This document shows positions 1 to 7,581 of a DNA stretch of 64,000 bases, piece by piece. The notes beneath the pieces are model-generated. The model worked only from the letters and a program-made list of their open reading frames with translations. It had not been told where the DNA came from and did no database searches. Origin of the DNA: VXYL01 sp965243175 (GTDB lineage: Bacteria > Pseudomonadota > Gammaproteobacteria > Pseudomonadales > Azotimanducaceae); contig OZ251532.1 in assembly GCA_965243175.1 (NCBI GenBank), positions 2,480,001 to 2,544,000 of the forward strand. The letters run 5' to 3'. Position 1 is the stretch's first letter. Each line of letters opens with the position of its first letter. The position numbers and the translations under genes are program-made.

Positions 1-365
1 CGCAGGTTCGTGTCGAAGATGGTCGCCAGCCGCCGCGGGCCGATCTCCACCAGCCGCCTCTCGCCGGTGCGCGGATCGACCATCTCCTTCTCGCCCCACC
101 AGCCGAGCCGCTGCAGCCGCGGCCTCAGCTCGCCGACGAACTCGCGCAGCGTGCGCCCCTCGGCCAGCGCCCGGTCCACCTCGGCGCGCACCGCCTGCAG
201 CACGTCGAGGCGCGCCGCCTTGGCGAACGTGAACTGCGCCAGATGCTCCTCGGCGGAGACGTCCCGCCAGTCGAAGCTCCACGCCCAGTCCTGCCGATCC
301 CGCTTGCCGCGGAAGTGCGCGACCGCCTCCGCGTCGGGAAGATCGACGACGTCGGGCGACGCCAT
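1..365 (-). CDS. Mu gpF-like head morphogenesis protein, N-terminal part (runs off left edge)
   Basis: The reading frame opens at an ATG at 365 and stays open to the window edge, about 121 codons. It begins MASPDVVDLPDAEAVAHF and contains the segments LGWWGEKEMVDPRTGERR and RRLATIFDTNLR, which match the conserved N-terminal part of the Mu gpF / SPP1 gp7 minor head protein family. This family acts in procapsid assembly and DNA packaging next to the portal. The start lies 4 nt beyond the stop of the portal fragment at 369, the usual portal-gpF order. A shortened copy of the same segment occurs at 7582-7740. The C-terminus is outside the window, so intactness cannot be judged. Confidence 0.75.
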   Translation of the reverse strand, partial: MASPDVVDLPDAEAVAHFRGKRDRQDWAWSFDWRDVSAEEHLAQFTFAKAARLDVLQAVRAEVDRALAEGRTLREFVGELRPRLQRLGWWGEKEMVDPRTGERRLVEIGPRRLATIFDTNL

Positions 366-540
366 CCCCTACCGCCCGTCCCCCGGTTCCGCATCCGCCC
401 GCCCGCCGATCCGGGCGGAGAACGCGAGACGTTCGAGAACCCCGGCCAGCGCCGAATCGTCCATCTCCGCCAGCAGCCCCGGCAGCCGCCGCCGCAGCGA
501 CCCGACGTCGCCCCCGCGTTCGAGTTCCGCAGCCGCCGCG
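137..540. repeat. Head-gene segment, left copy of a direct repeat flanking the tail cassette
   Basis: This segment (start of the gpF-like gene and end of the portal gene) recurs in the same orientation at 7582-7890. The right copy lacks left-copy positions 175-258 (84 nt, exactly 28 codons) and has smaller losses near 480-515 that also keep the portal frame. Base identity between the aligned parts is very high by eye, with single changes such as GCG to TCG in the gpF start region. Confidence 0.8.
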
Positions 541-1073
541 CGGACCGCCGGCCCCACCAGCGGATCGATCATCGGCCGCCACCCGTCGTCGTCGATTGCG
601 GCTTGCCACGCCTGTTCGATCCCGTCTCCCTCTGTCAGAGCCGCGAGCCCGAGCCGTCGCGCCGCAGCGAGCCCGGGCCGAGGCGGCTCGAGCACATCGT
701 CGTCATCTGTCGGCGCGGACAAGCCGAGCCAGGCGCGGACTTGATCGACCGGGACGCGCAATCCAAGCGGCACCAAGCGCTCGAGCGCTCTGCTCAGGAG
801 CTCGACGTCGACCGCGTCCTCGCGCTCGATGCGGACGGCCGGATAAGCCATTTGCGGCCCGTGATTGAGGTCGACGATCGGCACCACCAGGTCGCGCCGC
901 AGCGTGGCCGCCAGCTGGCGGCCGTCAGAGCGCTCGATGTCCTGTCGGACTTGGTTATGCACTTGGCCGAGCGAAAACGACCCGGACTCGCCAGGCTGCG
1001 TGGTCAGCGTCTGCCCGAGGACGGCGATCGACAGCTGGTTGTCGAGGTCGACGACCACTTGGAGGAGATTCTC
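369..1073 (-). pseudogene. Mu gp29-like portal protein (DUF935), C-terminal fragment
   Basis: A GTG at 1058 gives a 229-residue frame, but the recognisable homology continues upstream of it without a start (NLLQVVVDLDNQL), up to about 1073. The motif LGQTLTTQPGESGS followed by HNQVRQDIERSDGRQLAATL and LVVPIVDLNHG is the hallmark of the C-terminal half of DUF935 portal proteins, usually about 500 residues. The N-terminal half is absent: the sequence abuts the start codon of the opposite-strand tail tube gene at 1076. I read this as a portal gene cut by a rearrangement. It is followed directly by the gpF-like gene, the normal order in Mu-like phages. Confidence 0.7.
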
Positions 1074-1075
1074 TG

Positions 1076-1582
1076 ATGGCAGTCGTAGACATCCTGCGCA
1101 ACGTCAACCTTTTCGTGGACGGCCGCGGCCACGCCGGCACCGTCCAGATGGTCCAGCTGCCCAAGCTCGCCGTGAAAACGGAAGAGCACCGCGCCGGCGG
1201 CATGGACGCGCCCATCGAGGTCGACATGGGCCTCGAGAAGCTGGAGGCCACGTGGTCGATGGACAGCGTGGACGCGGTGATGCTCCGGCGCTGGGGACTC
1301 GCCCCGAACAACCTCACCCCGTGCGTGTTCCGCGGCGCGCTCCAGTCCGAAGACGCCACCGTGAAGGCGGTCGCGGCCACCTGCCGCGGCGTGCTCCGCG
1401 AGGTGGACTGGGGCGACTGGAAGCCGGGCGAGAAGGCGACGTTGAAGGCGACGATGGCGGTGCGGCGCTACAGGTTGGAGCTCGACGGCGAGGTCATCCA
1501 CGACATCGACGTGCCGAACATGATCCGCATCGTCGACGGCGTCGACCAGCTCGCGGCCCAGCGCGCCGCCCTCGGCATCTGA
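1076..1582 (+). CDS. P2 FII-like phage major tail tube protein
   Basis: The 168-residue product forms the inner tube of a contractile (myovirus) tail. Its start MAVVDILRNVNLFVDGRGHAG, the segment KLAVKTEEHRAGGMDAPIEVD and the C-terminal LELDGEVIHDIDVPNMIRIV are typical of the P2 FII / TIGR01611 tail tube family, and the length is normal. The sequence GGAGGAG ends 8 nt before the ATG and is a strong ribosome binding site. A tail sheath gene (P2 FI) would be expected just upstream; instead there is the opposite-strand portal stub, so the sheath gene has been lost or moved. Downstream follow the chaperone, tape measure, U-X and D genes in P2 order. Confidence 0.9.
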   Translation: MAVVDILRNVNLFVDGRGHAGTVQMVQLPKLAVKTEEHRAGGMDAPIEVDMGLEKLEATWSMDSVDAVMLRRWGLAPNNLTPCVFRGALQSEDATVKAVAATCRGVLREVDWGDWKPGEKATLKATMAVRRYRLELDGEVIHDIDVPNMIRIVDGVDQLAAQRAALGI

Positions 1583-1692
1583 GAGCGGAACCGAATAACC
1601 CATGCCAGCGCGGTAGGCCCCACGATTTCAGGGGCAGCCCTCCGCCAGCCCCACGGCTGGCGGAGGGTGCGGAGGCAAGACCAGGAGGCAAA

Positions 1693-1842
1693 ATGCCGAT
1701 CCCCCACGCCAAGCGCGGCAAGCGCGGCAAGGCCCACAGGCGAAGGATGGCGCGCACGTTTCCGCGCCGTTTCCACCGCGATCGCATCGGCCGGCACTGC
1801 CTGTCGCCGCTGGCGCGAGTCGAGAAGTGGCGCAGCCCGTAG
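1693..1842 (+). CDS. Small basic protein of unknown function
   Basis: This is a 49-codon frame starting MPIPHAKRGKRGKAHRRR and ending ARVEKWRSP. It is preceded by AGGAGG 4 nt before the ATG, the best ribosome binding site in this gap. The product is very rich in Arg, Lys and His, which could suit nucleic-acid binding, but I recognise no family. It overlaps the next small frame by 16 nt. A chance frame in GC-rich DNA is possible. Confidence 0.35.
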   Translation: MPIPHAKRGKRGKAHRRRMARTFPRRFHRDRIGRHCLSPLARVEKWRSP

Positions 1843-2015
1843 TGCCACGTCCCAAGGACCAGCGCGGCCAGGAACGCAAGGCGCGCGGACGGCGCAAGAG
1901 CCACAACGCCCGCAAGCGCAGCGCCGCGAGAGCACGGGAGAGGCAGCGCCGCACCGACGCGATCGCGGCGCGGGAAATCAAAGCGCTGCAAAGGACATTC
2001 GGAATGGAGGACTGA
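1827..2015 (+). CDS. Small basic protein of unknown function
   Basis: A GTG-initiated frame of 62 codons encodes a highly charged product with the C-terminal sequence AAREIKALQRTFGMED, which looks helical. It lies immediately before gpE: the stop TGA at 2013-2015 is 3 nt before the gpE start, and the GGAGG serving gpE lies inside its last codons, suggesting translational coupling. I recognise no homologue. Confidence 0.35.
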   Translation: MAQPVVPRPKDQRGQERKARGRRKSHNARKRSAARARERQRRTDAIAAREIKALQRTFGMED

Positions 2016-2018
2016 GAG

Positions 2019-2306
2019 ATGACGCGAATCGAGTTGGCGCACCCGGTCGAAGCGGACGGCGGCACGTTGACGACGTTGTCGATGCGGCGGCCCAAGGTGC
2101 GCGACGAACGCGACGCCAGGCGTTCGGCGGGCGGCGACGAAACGGAGCACGAGATCGTGCTCTTCGCGAATTTGTGCGAGGTCGCGCCGGCGACGATCCA
2201 CGAGTTGGACCTGGCCGACTACCGGCGCCTGCAGATCGCCTTCACCGATTTTTTCCAAGAGGACGGCCCGGCCCCGAAGCCCTCCGCCGAGCCGTCGCGA
2301 AAGTAG
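2019..2306 (+). CDS. P2 gpE-like tail assembly chaperone, unshifted product
   Basis: The 95-residue frame begins MTRIELAHPVEADGGTLTTL and contains the segment EHEIVLFANLCEVAPATIHELDLADYRRLQ, typical of Mu gp41 / P2 gpE-type tail assembly proteins (phage TAC family). These chaperones coat the tape measure protein during tail assembly. The gene sits directly before the tape measure gene, as expected. A TTTTTTC slippery heptamer at 2249-2255 lets part of the ribosomes shift to the -1 frame and make the longer E+E' protein. Confidence 0.85.
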   Translation: MTRIELAHPVEADGGTLTTLSMRRPKVRDERDARRSAGGDETEHEIVLFANLCEVAPATIHELDLADYRRLQIAFTDFFQEDGPAPKPSAEPSRK

Positions 2307-2422
2307 CCCACGTCCTGCACACGCCCGTGACCGCCCTTGCGGACGCGGACGTCGAAGACGTGATCGAATGGGCGGAGGACGCGGACGCGCTGTGGAAGGA
2401 GACCTACGGAGCGGCGCCCTGA
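2019..2422 (+). CDS. P2 gpE+E'-like tail assembly chaperone, -1 frameshift product
   Basis: Reading gpE up to the slippery site at 2249-2255 and then shifting to the -1 frame adds a tail ending VTALADADVEDVIEWAEDADALWK, stop at 2420-2422. This segment resembles the E' extension of P2 (a short helix with the pattern LtvxxvxxWxexA). The shifted product is about 134 residues. In P2 and many other phages a fixed ratio of unshifted and shifted chaperone is needed for tails. The frame arithmetic is directly visible; use of the site is inferred. Confidence 0.75.
2249..2255 (+). promoter_or_regulatory. -1 ribosomal frameshift site T_TTT_TTC
   Basis: In the gpE frame the codons are GAT TTT TTC, which gives the heptamer T TTT TTC with both tRNAs able to re-pair after slipping back one base. 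P2 uses the equivalent T TTT TTG at the same place in E. The -1 frame stays open for another 55 codons to 2422 and encodes an E'-like segment. Confidence 0.75.
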
Positions 2423-2661
2423 CGCGCCAGCACTTCGCGCTCGGCGGCGACGATCCGGCTCAGCGGATGCCGCCTGGCCTCGATCTCGGCGTACTTCTCG
2501 TCGAGCTCGCGCTGGGCGCGCGACACGTCCCGGCACACGATCCAGACAGCCGCGCAAAAGCAGACGGCGGAGACCCCCAGCGGAAGCCACCACCCCAGGA
2601 CGGCCGCGGGCAGGCCGAAGAACCCGCTCCAGAACCAGACTCCGAGGAGCTTCTCGCACAT
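2404..2661 (-). CDS. Small membrane protein encoded antisense within the tail cassette
   Basis: An ATG at 2661 opens an 85-codon frame on the minus strand. It fills the 237-nt gap between E' and T and its start overlaps the T start codon on the other strand (CATG). The N-terminal half is hydrophobic (GVWFWSGFFGLPAAVLGWWL, then VSAVCFCAAVWIV), giving one or two membrane segments. The C-terminal half is charged and helical (SRAQRELDEKYAEIEARRHPL). The layout resembles small phage lysis proteins, but I recognise no family. Without this gene the gap would be empty. Confidence 0.5.
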   Translation of the reverse strand: MCEKLLGVWFWSGFFGLPAAVLGWWLPLGVSAVCFCAAVWIVCRDVSRAQRELDEKYAEIEARRHPLSRIVAAEREVLARQGAAP

Positions 2662-5446
2662 GTCTGAGCTGGCGGTTTCGTTCAGCATCGGGGCCATGCT
2701 GGGCGCCTCGGTCAAGGCGGTCACCGGGGACACCGTAAAGCACTTGGACCGCGTGCGCAAGGCGACGACGGCGACCGAGCGGGCAAGCGCCCAGATCGCC
2801 GGCTACCGCGCCTTGCGCACCTCGCTCGGCGCCGCGACGGCAGCGCTGCGCACGTCGGAGCGCCGCGCCGAGGAACTGCGCCGCGCGCTCCAATCGACGA
2901 CCCGGCCCACGGCGGACCTGCGCAGGCGCTTCGTCGCCGCCCGGGCCGAGACCGAACGGCTTTCGACGGCGGTGGGCAGGCAGCGCCGCGAGCTGATCGG
3001 CCAAGCCCGCGGCCTCCGCGAAGCGGGCGTCCAGGTGCGCCAGCTGGATCGGGAAGAAGAACGCCTCACGAACACGCTGCGCGAACAAATTGCCTACCGC
3101 GACCGCTTGGCCAAAGCGGTCGATGCGAGGTCCGCTGCCCGCTCCCGCCGCGAATCGGCGCGCGGCGACATCGTGGAGGCCGGGGCCCTCGCCTACGCGG
3201 TGCTGCGTCCGATGCAGGCCGTGGTGGGCAAGGCCGTGGAGTTCGAGGAGAAGATGGCCGACATCGGCAAGGTCGTCGACTTCCCCGCTCCGGGCGGCCT
3301 CCAAGCGATGGGCAAGGATCTGCGGGCGCTGTCGACGCGCATTCCGCTGGCCGCCAGCGGCTTCGCGGACATCGTGGCCGAAGCCGGCCAGGCGGGCATC
3401 GCCCGCGGCGAGCTGCTCCGCTTCGCGGAGGACAGCGCAAAGGTCGCCGTCGCGTTCGACCTCACCGGCAAACAGGCGGGCGACGCGATGGCTGGCCTGC
3501 GGACGATCTTCACGCTTGGCCAGGACGAAGTGATGGACCTGGCGGGCGCTTACAACTTCCTCAGCAACAACATGGCGGCGCGCGCGCCGGATCTGCTCAA
3601 CGTCGCCAACCGAGCGGGCGGCATGGCGAAGATCGTCGGCCTCTCCGGCCAGCAGCTGGGCGCGCTCGGCGCGACGATGCTGGCGTTGAAGACGCCGCCG
3701 GAGGTGGCCGGCACCGCGATCAACGCCATGCTCACGAAGCTGAGCACGGTGGGTTCCGAGGGCCCGAAAGTCCAAGCCGCGCTCGAGGAAATCGGGCTCT
3801 CCGCGAGCGCCGTCCAAGCCGCCATGGGCCACGACGCCGAGACCGCGATCGTGTCCGTGCTCGAGGCGGTCTCGAAGTCCGACGACGTCGTGGGGACGCT
3901 CAAGGCGCTGTTCGGCGCGGAGTACGCCGACGACGTGGCCAAGATCGTCGCGTCGATGGACGAGTACGCGAAGGCGCGGCGGCTGGCCGCGTCCGAGGAA
4001 GCGAGAGCGGCGAGCGTGCAGAAGGAGTACGAGGCGCGAGCGGCGACGACGGCCAACGCCCTGACCCTGCTGCGCGGCAAAGTGGACGACCTCGCGATCA
4101 ACATCGGCTCGGCCCTCCTGCCAGGCATCAACGCGATGCTGGAACCGCTCGGCGCGGCGCTCCAAGCGGCGTCGTCGTTGGCCGCGCAGTTCCCCCGGGT
4201 CACCGCCGCCGTCGTCGCCCTCACGGCCGGCCTGATCGTCGGCAAAGTCGCTGTCGTCGCGTACCGCTACGCCAGCGCTTCGCTCGGCGAGACGTTGCGC
4301 GCCGTGCGAGCGCGATACGTGCTCCTCCAACCCGTCGTCGCGTCGACGTGGCAATGGCTGGTCCGAACCACCTACTCGCTGGCCCGTGTGCCGACAGCTG
4401 GCGCTGCGGCGTCGGCGGGCATCGGCAGAGTCACCAGGAGCTTCCGCGTCCTCCGTCTCGCCATCGTTTCCACCGGGATCGGCGCAGTCGTGGTCGGTCT
4501 CGGTCTGGCAGTCGCTTGGCTCATCCGGCACTGGGCCGGAGTCAAGGCGTTCTTCGGCGGCATCGCGAAAGGCGCGAGCGAAGCGCTGGCGCCGCTAAAG
4601 GGGATTGGCGACGCCATCGGCAGCGTGATCGGATGGATCGGGTCCCTCTTCGCCCCCGTCGAGCAGTCGCAAGAGTCTTTGGAGAAGTGGGCGAGCGCGG
4701 GGGAAGTCGTCGGCCGTGCGATCAAGGGGCTCGTGAAGGGGCTGGCGGCGATGGTGAGTCCACTCGCGATCGTGGGCAACCTGCTAGGTGCCGCTTGGTC
4801 GGCGGCGACTGGCGATTGGGAAGCGGCCGAAAGGCGCTTCGGGAATGCTGGTGAGTGGCTCGCGAGGTCGCCTATCGGCCTCCTCGGCCAGGCTGTCGGA
4901 CTGATCGACGACCCCGATGCATCCGCCACCGCGCCCGCGCCAAGCGGATCCGCCACCGCGCCCACGCCAGAACCACCACCACTAGATATAGGGGCGGCCC
5001 CCGCGTTTCCCGGCCCGGTCGGCTCCGGCGATGCGCTTGTCGATCACCAGGCCGAAGGCGCATCCGGCGGTCTCAAGCGCACCGCGGCCGCGGCCGGAAT
5101 CGCGGTGGGCGCCGCGTTGCCCGCGGCCGCCCAGCTCCCCGACGCGCCCGACGTGGGCGCAGCTTTCGCCACGCCCGCCGTACCGATAGCAAGCGGCGTC
5201 GAGCTCCCGGACGCACTACCACTAGATATAGGGCTGCCGGTTGCGTTTCCGTCCCCGCTCAGCCCCGGTTCGCCGCTCCCCGCCACTACATCTAGTGGTA
5301 GCCGGGTGGACGTCCAAGCCCGCATCGTCGTCAATCCGCCAGCAGGCGCCGACGCCCACGCAATCGCCCGCGAAGTGCAACGGCAGCTGGCCGAGCAGAC
5401 GCGCCGTGCCGTCGTCGAGGCCGGCTTGGGAGAGGACGATGGCTGA
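2660..5446 (+). CDS. Phage tail tape measure protein (P2 gpT-like, TP901 core)
   Basis: The 928-residue protein sets tail length. Residues about 45-165 are charged and coiled-coil-like. Residues about 175-430 hold the TP901 tape measure core (EKMADIGKVVDF, FADIVAEAGQAGI, VANRAGGMAKIVGLS, LKTPPEVAGTAINAMLTKL). Residues about 500-640 contain hydrophobic segments (AAVVALTAGLIVGKVAVVAY, AIVSTGIGAVVVGLGLAVAW). The last 180 residues are proline- and alanine-rich with the repeated peptide PLDIG, and end in a basic helix. The stop overlaps the U start by 8 nt. The gene is intact, which is striking in a remnant that has lost its sheath gene. Confidence 0.88.
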   Translation: MSELAVSFSIGAMLGASVKAVTGDTVKHLDRVRKATTATERASAQIAGYRALRTSLGAATAALRTSERRAEELRRALQSTTRPTADLRRRFVAARAETERLSTAVGRQRRELIGQARGLREAGVQVRQLDREEERLTNTLREQIAYRDRLAKAVDARSAARSRRESARGDIVEAGALAYAVLRPMQAVVGKAVEFEEKMADIGKVVDFPAPGGLQAMGKDLRALSTRIPLAASGFADIVAEAGQAGIARGELLRFAEDSAKVAVAFDLTGKQAGDAMAGLRTIFTLGQDEVMDLAGAYNFLSNNMAARAPDLLNVANRAGGMAKIVGLSGQQLGALGATMLALKTPPEVAGTAINAMLTKLSTVGSEGPKVQAALEEIGLSASAVQAAMGHDAETAIVSVLEAVSKSDDVVGTLKALFGAEYADDVAKIVASMDEYAKARRLAASEEARAASVQKEYEARAATTANALTLLRGKVDDLAINIGSALLPGINAMLEPLGAALQAASSLAAQFPRVTAAVVALTAGLIVGKVAVVAYRYASASLGETLRAVRARYVLLQPVVASTWQWLVRTTYSLARVPTAGAAASAGIGRVTRSFRVLRLAIVSTGIGAVVVGLGLAVAWLIRHWAGVKAFFGGIAKGASEALAPLKGIGDAIGSVIGWIGSLFAPVEQSQESLEKWASAGEVVGRAIKGLVKGLAAMVSPLAIVGNLLGAAWSAATGDWEAAERRFGNAGEWLARSPIGLLGQAVGLIDDPDASATAPAPSGSATAPTPEPPPLDIGAAPAFPGPVGSGDALVDHQAEGASGGLKRTAAAAGIAVGAALPAAAQLPDAPDVGAAFATPAVPIASGVELPDALPLDIGLPVAFPSPLSPGSPLPATTSSGSRVDVQARIVVNPPAGADAHAIAREVQRQLAEQTRRAVVEAGLGEDDG
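4979..5298. repeat. Three NrdR-box-like 15-16 bp palindromic elements inside the tape measure gene
   Basis: CCACTAGATATAGGG occurs at 4979-4993 and again at 5219-5233, and CCACTACATCTAGTGG at 5283-5298. The third is an almost perfect 16-bp palindrome. Positions 5216-5227 and 5290-5301 form an exact 12-bp inverted repeat. The elements resemble the published NrdR box pattern (ACACTATATATAGTGT type). They lie in the proline-rich linker; the first two encode the peptide PLDIG. Confidence 0.5.
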
Positions 5447-6653
5447 GTTCGACGACGTCGTCACCGGCCCGCTCTCCGCCGAACGTCGCCGCGCGGAAGC
5501 GCAGGGCATTCTCGCCCGGTCCAAGGCCGATGCCGCCCAAGCGCTGAACGATGCCCGCGCCGGCGGAACGCCAGGCGCGAACGCCGCCTCCGCCAAGCCC
5601 GCCCTGCTCACATGGGGCGAGGTCGTCTTCGAGGCGACCACGGGCGCGATCGACCGCTTGCGCCACACCGCCGAGCACCGGCACCCCGCCGTCGAAAGGG
5701 TGGGCCTGCGCCCGCTTCGCCAGTCGCTGGGACAGGGCGCGGAAACGGTCGCCGTCGAAGGCGTCATCCACCCGGCATGGGCCAGCGGCGCCTCCGCAAT
5801 TGCCGCGCTTCGCGCCGCCGCGTCCACCGGAGAGCCCCACGCCCTCATCGATGGCGGCGGCCGTCGCCTCGGCAGAGGCCGGTGGGTGGTGCTGCGCGTC
5901 GAAGAGTCGTGGTCCGCGCTCCACGGCAACGGCCGCCCGCGCCGCATAGAGCACATGCTCGAACTGGCGCACGTGGGGGACGAAGGGCCGGAGGGAGAGC
6001 TGGCGTCGCTGCGCGACGCCAGCTCGGAAACGGGCGACGTGGCGGCCGTCGTCGACGCGGTGGCCACCGCCCAGACGCCAGCCGCCGCGGCGGCCGCAGC
6101 CACGCAAGCGGCCGGAGCCGCTGCGCAAGCCGCGCCGGAGCGCTCTGCCGCCCGCCGCGTCCTCGATGCCGTGCGCACCGCCGTGTCCGCCGCGTCGTCC
6201 CTGCCGGACGTGCGCCGCGCCGCCCTCCAAGCCGCGTCCAGCCTGCCCGGTGCGCCCCGCTTGCCGCAGCGGGCTGCGGCAAGCACGGCTTACCGCGCAA
6301 GTGGCGGGGACGTCCTCGATGCGATCGCTTGGCGTCACTACGGCGCCAGCGCGGCCGTCGATGATCTGCTGCGCGATCCTGCCACGTCCCGCTTGCCCGC
6401 GGCCCTGCCAGCCAATGCGCTGGTGGCGCTCCCGGCGCACAAGCCACGTCGTCCACGGCGCAGCACGTCGTGCAGCTGTGGACGTGAAGGGCAGGCGCTT
6501 GGATCTCACTCCCGATTTCCGCGTCCACATCGACGGCGTGGATCGAACGGGGGCAATGCGCGCCGCGCTGGTGGAACTGCGCGTGGTCACGACCAGCGAC
6601 CGCGCCACGGACACCGTGGAGATCGCGCTGGCCGACGATGCCGCCCCAATTGA
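5439..6653 (+). CDS. P2 gpU-like tail protein fused to a gpX-like (LysM-type) domain
   Basis: The start ATG at 5439 overlaps the tape measure stop and follows GGGAGAGG. Residues about 45-190 match gpU (LLTWGEVVFEATTGAIDRL, HPAVERVGLRPLRQSLGQG, WVVLRVEESW), which completes the distal end of the tail tube. An alanine-rich linker leads to a gpX-like domain at about 285-335 (TAYRASGGDVLDAIAWRHYG ... LPANALVALPAH). From about residue 335 the frame runs over the D gene and looks like a shadow (arginine- and glycine-rich, no motif). Either D overlaps by 176 nt or an indel near 6440-6480 joined the frames. Confidence 0.7.
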   Translation: MAEFDDVVTGPLSAERRRAEAQGILARSKADAAQALNDARAGGTPGANAASAKPALLTWGEVVFEATTGAIDRLRHTAEHRHPAVERVGLRPLRQSLGQGAETVAVEGVIHPAWASGASAIAALRAAASTGEPHALIDGGGRRLGRGRWVVLRVEESWSALHGNGRPRRIEHMLELAHVGDEGPEGELASLRDASSETGDVAAVVDAVATAQTPAAAAAAATQAAGAAAQAAPERSAARRVLDAVRTAVSAASSLPDVRRAALQAASSLPGAPRLPQRAAASTAYRASGGDVLDAIAWRHYGASAAVDDLLRDPATSRLPAALPANALVALPAHKPRRPRRSTSCSCGREGQALGSHSRFPRPHRRRGSNGGNARRAGGTARGHDQRPRHGHRGDRAGRRCRPN

Positions 6654-7491
6654 CCCACCGCCCAGGGGAAACCAGATCGACGTTGCCATCGGCTACACCG
6701 AGTCCGGCGGCCCCGTCGAGATGGGGCGCTTTTGGCACACCGAAACCGACATCCAGTTGGCACCGCCGAGCATACGCATTCGCGGCACCGGCGCGGACCT
6801 CCGCCCCAGCAGCGCGCTCAAGACCCCGCGCACACGCGCCTGGCACGACACCACCTTGGGCGCGATCGTCGAGGCGGTGGCCGCCGAGCACGCCCTGACG
6901 CCCCGCATCGGCGCCGCGCTGGCGCCCACCGCCATCGCCCACGTCGACCAGACGACGGAATCCGATCTGCACTTTCTGCGCCGCTTGGCCACCGACTACG
7001 ACGCCACCGCCAAGGTGGCCGATGAAGCGCTCGTTTTCGCGCCTGCGGGCGAGGGCGTCGCCGCGAGCGGTGCCGAGATGCCTGCATTCACGCTCAGCCC
7101 CCGCACTGGCGCGCTGTCCGCCCGCGTCGCCTATCGCGACCGCCCCAAGGTCGCGTCGGTCCGCGCCCCCTTTTGGCGCTATGTCGAGGCCGCCCCGCGC
7201 TTCGCCGTGGCCGGCGACGGCACCCCCGCCCACGATCTCCCGGACCCATTCCCGGACGAACCCCGCGCCCAGTCCGCCGCCACCGCCCGCCTGCGCCAAT
7301 TCGTCCGCGCGACGGCCCAACTCGAGGCGGAGCTGCCCGGCACCCCCGAGCTTTCGGCAGGCGCGAGAATCACCACCACTGGCTGGCCCGTCCCCGCCGC
7401 CAACGGCGACTGGATCGCCACCCGCGTCACCCACTCCCTCACCCCCTCCGGCTTCACCACCTCCGTCACCGCCACCGCCCCAACTCCGTGA
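6478..7491 (+). CDS. P2 gpD-like late control / baseplate hub protein
   Basis: The frame has recognisable gpD features: DLTPDFRVHIDGVDRTGAM at the start, IDVAIGYTESGGPVEMGRFW, HDTTLGAIVEAVAAEHAL, TESDLHFLRRLATDYDATAKV, and a C-terminus ending GWPVPAANGDWIATRVTHSL. gpD forms the hub at the tip of the tail tube. GTG at 6478 or 6484 is the likely start, about 337 residues; no convincing ribosome binding site is seen. The start lies inside the reading frame of the U-X gene, which suggests translational coupling or a frameshift. A second, truncated copy of the D 3' end occurs at 7893-7983. Confidence 0.75.
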   Translation: MDVKGRRLDLTPDFRVHIDGVDRTGAMRAALVELRVVTTSDRATDTVEIALADDAAPIDPPPRGNQIDVAIGYTESGGPVEMGRFWHTETDIQLAPPSIRIRGTGADLRPSSALKTPRTRAWHDTTLGAIVEAVAAEHALTPRIGAALAPTAIAHVDQTTESDLHFLRRLATDYDATAKVADEALVFAPAGEGVAASGAEMPAFTLSPRTGALSARVAYRDRPKVASVRAPFWRYVEAAPRFAVAGDGTPAHDLPDPFPDEPRAQSAATARLRQFVRATAQLEAELPGTPELSAGARITTTGWPVPAANGDWIATRVTHSLTPSGFTTSVTATAPTP

Positions 7492-7581
7492 TGTGGTAGG
7501 GTGCGCCTCGGCGAGTTGGGCGGCCGAACCACCACGGGGCGGCGCGAGCCGCTGATTTAGCCGGTGGCCTGCCAGCCTCCA

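Larger units (their letters stand above)
1583..2018 (+). other. Gap between tail tube and gpE with only very small basic reading frames
   Basis: No recognised gene fills these 436 bases. Two short, strongly basic reading frames are listed separately (1693-1842 and 1827-2015). Longer frames on the minus strand are arginine-rich shadows without motifs. In P2 itself the gene after FII is E, so this stretch is extra or inserted sequence. Confidence 0.5.

Noticed and set aside
2219..4531. A long minus-strand frame opposite gpE and the tape measure gene
   Set aside because: Arg/His/Asp-rich shadow without domains; the plus strand carries recognisable phage proteins in operon order.
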